In this document: positions 56,736-64,000 of the stretch, piece by piece
Position numbering within the stretch: position 1 is the stretch's first letter
How the letters are laid out: the number at the start of each line of letters is the position of its first letter
Source: Bryobacteraceae bacterium
GTDB lineage: Bacteria > Acidobacteriota > Terriglobia > Bryobacterales > Bryobacteraceae
Length of the DNA stretch: 64,000 bases
NCBI GenBank assembly: GCA_023384675.1
Contig: JAHDVK010000010.1
Location: forward strand, 155,806-219,805
Reading direction: 5' to 3'
The notes under the pieces: generated by a model
Databases searched by the model: none
What the model was told of the DNA's origin: nothing
What the model saw: the letters and a program-made list of their open reading frames with translations, nothing else
Made by a program: the position numbers and the translations under genes

Positions 56736-57647
56736 TCAGCGGAGGTAGTCGAATAATGAGCGCTGGGGCATGGACCCGCGCATCCGCAGCGCGGCTTCGC
56801 GCTGAAACATCAATTGCTGCGACTCGAGGATCGAGGCGGTAATGTCGGTGTCCTCGAGCGTGCTGACCTCGGCCGCCAGACGCAGCCGCAAACGCGAGCC
56901 GGTTTCCATGGCCTCGGCGATCTGGTTCTGGACATTGCCATAGAAACTGAGGGCGGCGTTCAGGTGAGCGGCGTGATCGCCCAGCGGGGCGAGCGCAGCC
57001 TTCATCGCATCCTCATCGTTGGCGAGCAGGGCCTGGCGCAGGGTTTCGATGCCGGCGAAGACGCTGCGGCCGGGTTCGGGGTGGTCAAAGATCTCATTGG
57101 CTGCGCGGCCCACGTCGAACAGCACGCCGGTGGGGTGCAGGGCCTGGCGCGTGGCGGCGGCGCCCAGGTAGGCGCCCCAGGGTGGCGCCTGGGCGAGGTC
57201 GGCGGGCGCATAGGCGAGATCGGTGTCCCGGTCGCCTGCGAAGACATAGCGGCCGCCGGCGCTGGTGTTCGCGATCGCGACCAGCCGTTCGAGGATCGAG
57301 CCGATCTGGCCCGCGATCGCTTCCCGGGTAAGCGCGGTCTGGACGCCATTGGCGCCGCTCATGCCCAGCGTGCGGACCTCGTCGAACAGGCGAACGGCGT
57401 TCTGGAGCGCCTGTTCGGCGCCGTCGGTCTCGCTTTTCACCCGAATGAGGTTGGTGTGGATCTGTTCGAGGCGCGCCAGGTTGGCTCGGGCCTCCAAAAG
57501 TGTGGAGATGGAGTCGGGCCCATCCGAGGGCGTCGAGATCCGCTTTCCGCTGGACACCTCGCGCTGGGCGCGCGCGAGGCGTGCCTCGATGTTCCGCAGC
57601 GAGTCGAGAAAGCGGGCCGAAGGGGCGTCAATGCTTGAGGAGTTCAT
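56736..57647 (-). CDS. flgL: Flagellar hook-associated protein FlgL
   Basis: This 303-residue protein has the flagellin-like N-terminus (SLRNIEARLARAQREVSSGK, then DGPDSISTLLEARANL) and the coiled C-terminus (LSFYGNVQNQIAEAMETGSR, then EDTDITASILESQ, VFQREAAL). FlgL is the junction protein between hook and filament. It is the last gene of the flgM-flgN-flgK-flgL unit, 14 bp after flgK, and has AAAGGA before its ATG. Confidence 0.9.
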   Translation of the reverse strand: MNSSSIDAPSARFLDSLRNIEARLARAQREVSSGKRISTPSDGPDSISTLLEARANLARLEQIHTNLIRVKSETDGAEQALQNAVRLFDEVRTLGMSGANGVQTALTREAIAGQIGSILERLVAIANTSAGGRYVFAGDRDTDLAYAPADLAQAPPWGAYLGAAATRQALHPTGVLFDVGRAANEIFDHPEPGRSVFAGIETLRQALLANDEDAMKAALAPLGDHAAHLNAALSFYGNVQNQIAEAMETGSRLRLRLAAEVSTLEDTDITASILESQQLMFQREAALRMRGSMPQRSLFDYLR

Positions 57648-57661
57648 CGGACATCCTTTCC

Positions 57662-59026
57662 CTATCGCAGCAGGGCCATCACCGTGTCCATCATTTCGTC
57701 CGCCACGCGTACCACCTTCGCCGTGGCCTGGTAGGCGCGCTGGAATTCCATCAGTGCGATCGCCTCCTCATCTAGGTTGACGCGCGAGATTTCGTCGCGC
57801 ATCTCACGGGCCTGGGCGAGCAGTTGCCGCTGCAACCCGGCCTCCTCGCGCGCGGTGGTGAGGTCGCGGCCCATGCGCCCGGCCAGGTTCCCGTAGGCTT
57901 GGGCGAAGGTGACGCCGTCCACCAGGCGCTGCTGTTCGAGGGCCGTAAGCGCGAGCGCATTCGCGTTGCCGCCGGGCGCGGCAGAACTGGCCAGGGCCAG
58001 CTCGGCGGCGCCGAGGCCAGTGGTCCTGAGCGACCGGGCCGCCCCCAGCGCCGGATCGAAGGTGAACAAGTCCTGCGCAGGGGGATCGCCATTCTGGTCC
58101 ACCCCCGCGGCGAGCACGGCGTTGACCTCCGAAGCGAAACGCTCAGCGGCGCGGTCCAGGCTCTGCTGATAACCGGGATAGACCTCATTGCGGAGGTGAA
58201 GCAGGGCGGCGAGACGGCCGCCGGTCAACTGGCTGGTGATCTCCCGTCCATCGTGGTCGAAGATTGCCGTCCCGCCCGTGGCGCCGGGCGCGGCGCTCAG
58301 CGCGTAGAGCCGCTCGCCGATCACCAGTGGCGTTTGTCCGCCTGCGAAGACCGAGACGCTGCCATCGGCGGCGCGCAGCACCGTGAAATCGACGCGGCCG
58401 GACAGCGATTCGAGCAAACTGTTCAGTTGAGCATCGATGCCCGCGTCCTGTTGCGTGCGGTAGTCCTGCTTGAACTGCGTGTTGAGCTGCTGAAGCTGGG
58501 CCGCGATGGCGTGGATCTCGTTCATCTGGGCATGGATGCCCCGGTCCACCGCGGCCGAGGCCTCACTGAGGCCCGCCGAGGTGTGCTGAAACGCCGCGGC
58601 GAGCCGGTTGCTCTGTTCCAGCAGGTGCTCGCGCGCGGCCCCGTCATTGGGGGTGACGGTCAAACCCGAGGCCGCCTGAAAGAAGCGGGTGAGCGCGCCG
58701 CCGACGCCCTGCGCCGGATCGATACTGAAGACAGGCTCGAGGCTGGCCAACTGCATGGCCCGTTCGCCCGCCGCGCCGCTGGTCTGCGCATGCCGCCGCA
58801 CGCTCTGCTCGGCGTGGAGACTGCGAGCGCTCTCCAGACCCACGGCGGACACTCCGCCAGTCAGGCCCTGGCTGGGATCGAACGGCATGGCCGCGGTCTG
58901 CAGCCGATGGCGGGCATATCCCGGCGTGGAGGCGTTGGTCACGTTGGTCTGCACCACGCTCATCCCGCGCTCGATCACGCGCATGGCGCCCGCGGCATTC
59001 CTGAGCGAGCCAAGCAATCCACTCAT
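57662..59026 (-). CDS. flgK: Flagellar hook-associated protein FlgK
   Basis: This 454-residue protein starts at ATG 59024-59026 with GGGAGG 6 bp upstream. The N-terminus (LGSLRNAAGAMRVIERGMSV, then VQTNVTNASTPGYARHR) and the C-terminus (EISRVNLDEEAIALMEFQRA, then YQATAKVVRVADEM) are the conserved axial-protein coiled-coil ends. FlgK is the first hook-filament junction protein. It is coded between the flgN-like gene and flgL. Confidence 0.92.
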   Translation of the reverse strand: MSGLLGSLRNAAGAMRVIERGMSVVQTNVTNASTPGYARHRLQTAAMPFDPSQGLTGGVSAVGLESARSLHAEQSVRRHAQTSGAAGERAMQLASLEPVFSIDPAQGVGGALTRFFQAASGLTVTPNDGAAREHLLEQSNRLAAAFQHTSAGLSEASAAVDRGIHAQMNEIHAIAAQLQQLNTQFKQDYRTQQDAGIDAQLNSLLESLSGRVDFTVLRAADGSVSVFAGGQTPLVIGERLYALSAAPGATGGTAIFDHDGREITSQLTGGRLAALLHLRNEVYPGYQQSLDRAAERFASEVNAVLAAGVDQNGDPPAQDLFTFDPALGAARSLRTTGLGAAELALASSAAPGGNANALALTALEQQRLVDGVTFAQAYGNLAGRMGRDLTTAREEAGLQRQLLAQAREMRDEISRVNLDEEAIALMEFQRAYQATAKVVRVADEMMDTVMALLR

Positions 59027-59066
59027 TGCGGACCTCCCTTCCTCCAGCCGGCGAAGCGCATCCCAA

Positions 59067-59489
59067 TCACGCCTGCAAATTACACTCGCGGCCCGCCCCG
59101 CGAATGACCGAGAGCGGCAGGGCTGCCCCCTCGGCGCTATACCCGAGCCGGGATGCCAATTCCAGAGCATATCCGGCGTGCAGGCGCGCCGCGCCGTCCA
59201 GCAGACGGCCCAGCCGCGCGATGCGCATCCGTAACGCCGCTCCGGTCTCCGTCAGACTCGCCCGGCACGTCTCCTCCAGCACCGGCTGGACCGGAAGCAG
59301 CGCCGCCTCGAGAGCCTTCAGACTCGGAATGGCCTCGCGCTCCAAAGTCCCGGCGGCGAGCATGAGCGACGCCGCCGTCGGCCGGCACAGCGCCTCCTCC
59401 GCCGCCGCGACTGCCCTCAGCGCGGATTCCAGATGCGCCAGGGCCGCCTGCGCCGCGCCCCGCATGGGACCGCCGCGCCCGTCAACCAT
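59067..59489 (-). CDS. flgN: FlgN-like flagellar chaperone
   Basis: This 140-residue helical protein (AALAHLESALRAVAAAEEAL, RLGRLLDGAARLHAGYALEL) is poorly conserved in sequence, as is usual for FlgN. The gene position between flgM and flgK is the main support. It starts at ATG 59489, inside the flgM stop region (8-bp overlap), with AGGAGG about 9 bp upstream. FlgN holds FlgK and FlgL unfolded for export. Confidence 0.6.
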   Translation of the reverse strand: MVDGRGGPMRGAAQAALAHLESALRAVAAAEEALCRPTAASLMLAAGTLEREAIPSLKALEAALLPVQPVLEETCRASLTETGAALRMRIARLGRLLDGAARLHAGYALELASRLGYSAEGAALPLSVIRGAGRECNLQA

Positions 59490-59793
59490 CAAATCCGCCC
59501 TCCTCCAGCGCGTCGCCGATCAACGCATCGGCGATCCGTTCCGCGTCGCTTTCGAGCCGCCCGGCGCGAAACTCCGCCGACAGTTCCGCCAAATACGTCT
59601 CGCGCGCGGCCGAATCGGGCTGTAACGACTGGACGTTTGCCGCCAGCGACGACAGGCTCACCTTGTCCCGGATTTCGTTGCCGCCGCGCTGCTCCAACTG
59701 CCGGGTTTCCTGCTGCTGCGCCGGGTCCGGCGCGGAGGTCCGGCCGAGCGGTGAGGCGTTCATGTTCGCCAGGTTGTGGTCATCAATACGCAT
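59482..59793 (-). CDS. flgM: Anti-sigma-28 factor FlgM
   Basis: This 103-residue protein has the FlgM pattern: IRDKVSLSSLAANVQSLQ, then RETYLAELSAEFRAGRLESD and AERIADALIG. The N-terminal half is low-complexity and polar, as expected for a protein unfolded in solution. It binds sigma-28 and is exported when the hook is finished. It heads the operon and has GAAGG before its ATG. Confidence 0.85.
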   Translation of the reverse strand: MRIDDHNLANMNASPLGRTSAPDPAQQQETRQLEQRGGNEIRDKVSLSSLAANVQSLQPDSAARETYLAELSAEFRAGRLESDAERIADALIGDALEEGGFDG

Positions 59794-59831
59794 CGTGCCT
59801 TCGGTCCTTTCCGGCGCTTTCCTCTACTAGC

Positions 59832-59858
59832 GTATCGGTGGCAGGCGCGAAAGTTTTA
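59832..59858 (-). promoter_or_regulatory. Sigma-28 (FliA) promoter for the flgM operon
   Basis: On the minus strand the site reads TAAAACTT, 11 bp, ACCGATAC. The sigma-28 consensus is TAAAGTTT-N11-GCCGATAA, so the spacing is exact and 12 of 16 bases agree. It lies about 39 bp before flgM, leaving a leader near 33 nt. FlgM would thus regulate its own operon. Confidence 0.8.
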
Positions 59859-60071
59859 GAAAATTTTCCGCGCCGGCGAAAACGTCCGGATGTCCGGGAC
59901 CCTTGCGCCTGCCATAGCCCAAAAGCCTGTCGGAAATCCCATCACCTGCCGCTGGGAAATCCAACACATTCTAACTTCTATCCTCTTGATTTGATTCACC
60001 GTGGTTTTGGAATTCAACCTGCAATACGTACCTTGATGTGTGGCGCTCAGCCGCGCCTAGGAGTCATGACT

Positions 60072-60602
60072 ATGCAAACATATGGATGGCTGCTCGATCC
60101 CAAACGCTGTGTGGAGTGCCGCGCCTGCGAAGTGGCCTGCAAACAGTGGAACCAAGTCCCCACCGGCCTGCGGTACCGCCTGGTCCGCATTCACGAAAAC
60201 ACGGCCGGCAACGTTTTGGCTCTCCCAGGAGCCTGCAACCATTGCGATAACGCCTGGTGCATGAAGGTCTGCCCGGCGCGCGCCATCACCCGCGACGCCC
60301 TCGGCGCCGTGCAAATCGATACCACCAAATGCTTTGGCTGCCGCCAGTGCTACGCGTTCTGTCCCTATCAGGCGCCTCAGTGGAACGAAGCGAAACGCGT
60401 GATGCAGAAATGCACCATGTGCCCCGAGAGAATCGAGGCCGGCGAACAGCCCGCCTGCGCCACGCTCTGCCCCACCGGCGCAATCCGGTTCGGCAAGTGG
60501 GAAGAGATCCAGGGCAAAGGCTCCGCCCGCATCGACCACTTCTCGAACCCCGCCGGAACGCGCCCGCGCGCCCGGTTCATTGTCGAAGGCTTCCCCGGTT
60601 AG
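60072..60602 (+). CDS. Four-cluster ferredoxin subunit of a molybdoenzyme
   Basis: This 176-residue protein has four cysteine clusters of the DmsB/NrfC type: CVECRACEVACK, CNHCDNAWCMKVC, CFGCRQCYAFC and CTMCPERIEAGEQPACATLC. Each can hold a [4Fe-4S] centre. AGGAG at 60059-60063 is 8 bp from ATG 60072 and only 2 bp from ATG 60066, so the later start is preferred. It has no leader and would travel with its partner. It lies 19 bp before the molybdoenzyme gene and 278 bp from flgM (divergent). Confidence 0.9.
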   Translation: MQTYGWLLDPKRCVECRACEVACKQWNQVPTGLRYRLVRIHENTAGNVLALPGACNHCDNAWCMKVCPARAITRDALGAVQIDTTKCFGCRQCYAFCPYQAPQWNEAKRVMQKCTMCPERIEAGEQPACATLCPTGAIRFGKWEEIQGKGSARIDHFSNPAGTRPRARFIVEGFPG

Positions 60603-60621
60603 CAAGGAAAGGAGATCCACC

Positions 60622-62865
60622 ATGGCAATCACTCGTCGTCATTTGATGCAAGCCGGCGGCGCGGGCCTTCTGGCGGCCCCTTCCGCGTTCGGCGCTTTCG
60701 AGGAGTTCTTTCAACCCGCCTCCGCCGCCAGCACGGCGGATATCAAAAAGCTGATCACCTGCTGCGGCTTCTGCACGCCCGCCTGCGGCATGCAGGTGAC
60801 GCTGCGCAACAACGTCCCCGTCTTCGCCGAAGGCCTCCCCGGCGACGCCCACGGCGCAGGCCACCTCTGCGGCAAGGGCGCTTCCATTCTCAACTTCGCC
60901 TACGACCCCGACCGCCTCAAATACCCCATGAAGCGGACCAACCCCCGCCGCGGCCTCGACGAGGACCCCGGCTTCGTCCGCATCACGTGGGACGAAGCCC
61001 TCAACACCATCGCCGAGCGCTTCCAGCGCTACATGACCGACCACGGGCGCGATTCCATCCTCTTTCTCTCCCGCAACAGCCCTGACCTCCTCGCCCGCCT
61101 CGTCAACGCCCTCGGCATCATTAACCGCGTCGACCACAACGACATCTGCTACACCGCCGACCAGGCCGTCCGCAAGTACACCACCGGCGGCAAAACCTGG
61201 TGCGAGGACTTCGAAAACGCCCGCTACATCGTCCTGTTCGGCTGGGACCTCGTTGCGAAGAACAAGCTGCCCGGCGTCAACGGCATCCTCGCCGCGCGCG
61301 AAAAGGGCGTCAAAGTCATCCACTTCAGCCCCAATCAAACCCCCACTTCGCGCATGGCCTCCGAGTGGATCTCTGTCCGTCCCGGATCCGATCCCGCCAT
61401 CGCCCTCGCCATGATCAACGTCATGCTGACGGAGAACCTCTACGACCGGGATTTCGTCAACAACTACACGAACTTCCCGCAATATGAGAGCGAAATCCGT
61501 TCCCACTTCGCCCAGTACACCCCCGAATGGGCCGCGCCCCTGTGTGATGTGCCCGCCGCAACGATCCGCCGCATCGCCCAGGAGTTCGGTAGGGCGCGCG
61601 GTATGGCCCCGGCCTACAAGAAGACCCTCACCGCCAATTACACCAACGCCACCCAGATGGCCCACGCCCAGGCCATCCTCCAAATCCTGACCGGCACCAT
61701 CGACCGCGAAGGCGGCAACTACTTCGCCCGCACCCATAGCGTGCCCGGCGTCGACGCCGTCTATCCCCCGCCCGCTTACCCCCAGAAGCTCGGAAGACGC
61801 ATCGATGGGCGTGACAAGCTGTTCTTCGCCAACGATGTCAACCAGGGCATGTTCGCCACCCTCGCCGATGGCATGTTGCGCCGCTATCCCGGCCTCATCA
61901 AGGGCGCCTTCATCAACGCCTACGACATCAAGGGGTTCGCTCAGCCTCTCCGCATGGTCGAAGCGCTCAAAACCGTCGAATTCATCGCCACCTTCGACTT
62001 CCTCCCCTCCGACACCGTCAACCTCTCCGATATCGTTCTCCCCGCCGGCCATCAACTCGAGAGCAACGACATCATCACCCGCAACTTCAACGCGAAATAT
62101 CCGCAGTCCGTCGTCCGGCAGTCGGTGGCCGGCGCCTATTTCGAGGCCCGCGGCACCGGCGCCGTCGCCATCGAACTCGGCAAACGCCTCGCCCCGGACT
62201 ACTTCAAAACCCCCGATGGCGCCTGGATCGCCGGCGGAACCCTCCTCAACGAGAAAACCAAGCGCGCCGGCCTCGGCGAAAACTTCGCCGAGTTCCGCGC
62301 CAAAGGCGTCGTCGAGGATCGCCGCCCCTTCGTCCCCCGCACCACCTTCAATGCCCCCAACTCCGGCGGAAAGTGCCAGATCTACGTCCCGCAGTTCAAG
62401 GACAAGGGCTTCGAACCTCTCCCCCACTGGCACGCGAAACGCGAACAGCCTTCCGCCGAATACCCCTTCTACTACGTCACCTACATTCCGGGCACGCACC
62501 GCCGGAATACCACGCAAAACTGCTCCATCCTGCATGAGATCATGCCCACCAACCACGTCACCATCCATCCGGCGACCGCCGCCCGGCATGGCATCCAGGA
62601 GGGCAACCCCGTCCGCATCCGCTCCCGCGTGGGGGCCATCGAACTGCCGGCGCACCTCAGCCGCACCGTCCGCGAGGACATGGTCCTCGTCCCCCACGGC
62701 TTCGGCCACCGCTCCCGCAGCCTCGGCAACGCCGCCAACAAGGGCGCGCGCGACGGCGACGTGATCCCAGACCTCACCCCGGAAGAAATGCTTGAGCTGA
62801 TGGACTTCGGCGGTTCCGGCGCCATTATGGACGCCGTCGTCCAAATCGAAAAGCTCCGCTCTTAG
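60622..62865 (+). CDS. Tat-exported molybdopterin oxidoreductase
   Basis: This 747-residue protein has a Tat leader (ITRRHLMQAGGAGLLAA) and AAGGAG before ATG 60622. The [4Fe-4S] site is C48, C51, C55, C83. C176 in HNDICYTADQAV sits where the metal-binding cysteine is found in polysulfide and thiosulfate reductase-type enzymes. C-terminal guanine dinucleotide contacts are in NHVTIHPATAARHGIQEGNP and VPHGFGHRSRS. It reduces or oxidises an unknown substrate in the periplasm. No membrane anchor gene is present in the window. Confidence 0.9.
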   Translation: MAITRRHLMQAGGAGLLAAPSAFGAFEEFFQPASAASTADIKKLITCCGFCTPACGMQVTLRNNVPVFAEGLPGDAHGAGHLCGKGASILNFAYDPDRLKYPMKRTNPRRGLDEDPGFVRITWDEALNTIAERFQRYMTDHGRDSILFLSRNSPDLLARLVNALGIINRVDHNDICYTADQAVRKYTTGGKTWCEDFENARYIVLFGWDLVAKNKLPGVNGILAAREKGVKVIHFSPNQTPTSRMASEWISVRPGSDPAIALAMINVMLTENLYDRDFVNNYTNFPQYESEIRSHFAQYTPEWAAPLCDVPAATIRRIAQEFGRARGMAPAYKKTLTANYTNATQMAHAQAILQILTGTIDREGGNYFARTHSVPGVDAVYPPPAYPQKLGRRIDGRDKLFFANDVNQGMFATLADGMLRRYPGLIKGAFINAYDIKGFAQPLRMVEALKTVEFIATFDFLPSDTVNLSDIVLPAGHQLESNDIITRNFNAKYPQSVVRQSVAGAYFEARGTGAVAIELGKRLAPDYFKTPDGAWIAGGTLLNEKTKRAGLGENFAEFRAKGVVEDRRPFVPRTTFNAPNSGGKCQIYVPQFKDKGFEPLPHWHAKREQPSAEYPFYYVTYIPGTHRRNTTQNCSILHEIMPTNHVTIHPATAARHGIQEGNPVRIRSRVGAIELPAHLSRTVREDMVLVPHGFGHRSRSLGNAANKGARDGDVIPDLTPEEMLELMDFGGSGAIMDAVVQIEKLRS

Positions 62866-62892
62866 CCGCTAAAGCCATCCAGCGGCTCCCTT

Positions 62893-62937
62893 GCGGCCGC
62901 CGGGCAATCGCGCAGAGCGCCCGGCGGCCGCGCTTTT
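62893..62937 (+). terminator. Rho-independent-type terminator after the molybdoenzyme gene
   Basis: GCGGCCGCCGGGC (62893-62905) pairs perfectly with GCCCGGCGGCCGC (62919-62931) over 13 bp with a 13-base loop, and GCTTTT follows. The T-run is short, but the stem is very strong. It lies 28 bp after the stop. Confidence 0.7.
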
Positions 62938-63136
62938 GCCTCGCGCCCGGCAGGGCGGTTTTCTTGCCCCGGAATCTCGTGGCCGCGGCCGCGCGTTTGT
63001 GGGTGAAATGATCCCAGATGCGCTATTTGGCGCGCAGCGTTCGATAATTGGATGAAAGCGTGCAAGAAAGCGGCGGACTGCAAGCCCCGACCGTCAGGGA
63101 GGGGGACAGCAGGCAGGCCCCCCGATGCCCTATCCC

Positions 63137-63275
63137 GCGTCTACCCCCACCTGACGGTGGGGGCTCATAAGCGCCTTCGCTTCAATACGTTCCGATCCTC
63201 CACCGTCAGGTGGAGGTCGAAGCTGTGGGCGCCTCGCGCGTAGCGTTCGATTTTTTCACACGCCCGTTAGCGAGG
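63137..63275. repeat. Double-hairpin dispersed repeat, copy B
   Basis: This is the partner of copy A at 12402. Hairpin 1 is at 63144-63163 and hairpin 2 at 63197-63216, with identical stems, loops and spacing to copy A. The downstream 45 bp (63226-63271) is less similar but still aligns without gaps. The element fills most of the 444-bp gap after the molybdoenzyme terminator; the rest of that gap shows no gene. Confidence 0.75.
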
Positions 63276-63309
63276 GGGCCAGCCCGCGGGTGTCACTTCT
63301 CCAACGCCC

Positions 63310-63564
63310 CTACGGCTCCGAATCCACCTCCAGCGCCGCCTCCAGCAACTCCTCGGTCTGCTTGTCGCCTGGCTCGGGCCTGCACGGCGCAATCTCCACT
63401 ACCTCGGACCACGGGAAAAAATGCGCCCGCTCATCGTCATGGACCACAACCCCCAGCGAAGTGACTTCCTCGAGGATCATCGGAGGCAACACCGGCGCGT
63501 CCACCACCACCAACTCCACCTTCTTGCCCATCAGACTGTTCAAAAATGCACTCTCACATCGCAT
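63310..63564 (-). CDS. Small Sm-like/KOW-like conserved protein
   Basis: This 84-residue protein starts at ATG 63562-63564, with GGAG about 10 bp upstream. The core FLNSLMGKKVELVVVDAPVL, then EEVTSLGVVVHDDERAHFFP and WSEVVEIAP, is a run of short beta strands like an Sm-like barrel. The acidic tail follows. I believe this is a conserved small family, but I cannot name it. It could bind RNA or a protein. Confidence 0.55.
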   Translation of the reverse strand: MRCESAFLNSLMGKKVELVVVDAPVLPPMILEEVTSLGVVVHDDERAHFFPWSEVVEIAPCRPEPGDKQTEELLEAALEVDSEP

Positions 63565-63633
63565 GGTTCATTGATCTCCGTGGCCAAATCATATCAGACT
63601 TGTAGCTCTGAAATCCATACTGGAAATGAATGA

Positions 63634-63714
63634 TGGGTCAAGGCGACCCACCCTGTTTCGCACCTGCGCAAACTGACCCACTTTAGCCGGTCAATCCTGT
63701 TGAGATTTCCGACA
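63634..63714. mobile_element. Possible IS21-like element end (remnant)
   Basis: The segment has a hairpin TGGGTC-AAGGC-GACCCA (63634-63650), two direct copies of GACCCAC 30 bp apart (63645-63651 and 63675-63681), and ends ...GATTTCCGACA. Repeated motifs near a terminus and a closing CA are IS21-like features. No transposase gene is in the window. Confidence 0.35.
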
Positions 63715-63758
63715 TTGGTGTCTTATTTCGAGACGGTTCGTAACGTGCTGGCAGTATT

Positions 63759-63778
63759 CCGGCGCGTTCTCGCGCCGG
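63759..63778 (+). promoter_or_regulatory. Hairpin overlapping a ribosome-binding site
   Basis: CCGGCGCG-TTCT-CGCGCCGG (63759-63778) is a perfect 8-bp stem with a 4-base loop. Its last two bases are the first two of GGAGG (63777-63781), the ribosome-binding site for the truncated ferredoxin at 63788. Folding would partly hide that site. Confidence 0.45.
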
Positions 63779-63787
63779 AGGTTCTAT

Positions 63788-63955
63788 ATGCCCTCGTACG
63801 GATGGCTTTTTGACGAGAAACGATGTATACATTGTCACGCTTGCGAGACCGCCTGCAAGCAATGGAACTCGGTGGAGGTGGGCGCGAATATCCGCTACCG
63901 CCGGGTGACGGTTCGAGAGTCCGGCGCCTTCCCGCAGGTTCGGGAACATTCATGA
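63788..63955 (+). pseudogene. Truncated second ferredoxin (molybdoenzyme subunit-like)
   Basis: The frame starts at ATG 63788 and stops after 55 residues. It reads PSYGWLFDEKRCIHCHACET, then ACKQWNSVE, matching the first 55 residues of the ferredoxin at 60072 (QTYGWLLDPKRCVECRACEV, then ACKQWNQVP). The remaining three cysteine clusters are missing. What follows the break looks like an insertion-sequence start. It is probably a gene cut by an insertion. Confidence 0.7.
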
Positions 63956-63963
63956 TAGGTATC

Positions 63964-64000
63964 TGTCAAGGGAAATCGGAGATTTCCTGTGCGATTCTGT
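63964..64000. mobile_element. Possible insertion-sequence left end, runs off the window
   Basis: The sequence begins TGTCAAGGGAAATC, and GGAAATC-GGA-GATTTCC forms a hairpin just inside. The right-end candidate at 63634-63714, read on its other strand, begins TGTCGGAAATC, which resembles this start. It follows the break in the ferredoxin directly. The window ends before any transposase frame. Confidence 0.35.

Noticed and set aside
60577..62844. Long minus-strand frame opposite the molybdoenzyme gene
   Set aside because: It is the antisense shadow of a well-supported gene; its translation is glycine/alanine/valine-biased with no motifs, as expected in GC-rich DNA.

Overview
The window is a GC-rich bacterial chromosome segment (about 65% G+C by eye). 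It is most likely from an Acidobacteriota member close to Solibacter/Bryobacter. That call is inference from gene content: an Oar-like TonB-dependent receptor with a carboxypeptidase-type N-terminal domain, a VWFA protein of the acidobacterial type, DUF1080 and BACON-type secreted proteins, and many Tat-exported enzymes. There are no rRNA or tRNA genes, no CRISPR array and no prophage.

Layout. 1-8.3 kb: the end of cutA, an MFS carrier, a YVTN lipoprotein, an exported amidohydrolase, a DUF1080-PHP fusion and an LssY-domain/beta-barrel fusion. 8.3-12.2 kb (minus): rnk, histidine kinase, sigma-54 activator, then a universal stress gene preceded by a good sigma-54 promoter. 12.4 kb: copy A of a double-hairpin repeat. 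12.7-17.6 kb: small membrane proteins, an M24 peptidase, a sugar isomerase-like TIM barrel and adk. 17.6-24.1 kb: hybrid kinase, aminotransferase and FAH hydrolase as one minus-strand unit, with a divergent SDR. 24.2-32.0 kb: a PHP/DUF3604 protein, a serine hydrolase with a divergent LysR regulator, a Tat-exported DegT aminotransferase and a ceramidase-like protein. 32.4-42.0 kb: a zinc ribbon, a VWFA protein with DUF3467, a sugar transferase, pyrE, and secreted proteins sharing one approximately 200-residue module. 42.4-49.0 kb: GNAT, MFS, thiG, oxyR and divergent katG.

49.1-55.1 kb (minus): a compact three-gene unit made of a TonB-dependent receptor, an adenylate-forming ligase and an Nramp-like carrier that lacks the canonical metal motifs. 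This is the best candidate for an undescribed system. 55.3-59.9 kb: an aldehyde dehydrogenase and flgM-flgN-flgK-flgL behind a near-consensus sigma-28 promoter. 60.1-62.9 kb: a ferredoxin plus Tat-exported molybdoenzyme pair ending in a strong hairpin terminator. 63.1-64.0 kb: repeat copy B, a small Sm-like protein, and a truncated second ferredoxin lying between sequences that look like insertion-sequence ends.

How the parts work together. Much of the window encodes a cell envelope geared to scavenging polymers and oligomers: outer-membrane receptor and barrels, exported hydrolases, sugar-processing enzymes and two MFS carriers. Three regulatory circuits can be read from the DNA: the sigma-54/NtrC-type control of usp, the OxyR-katG divergent operator, and the FlgM/sigma-28 late flagellar operon.
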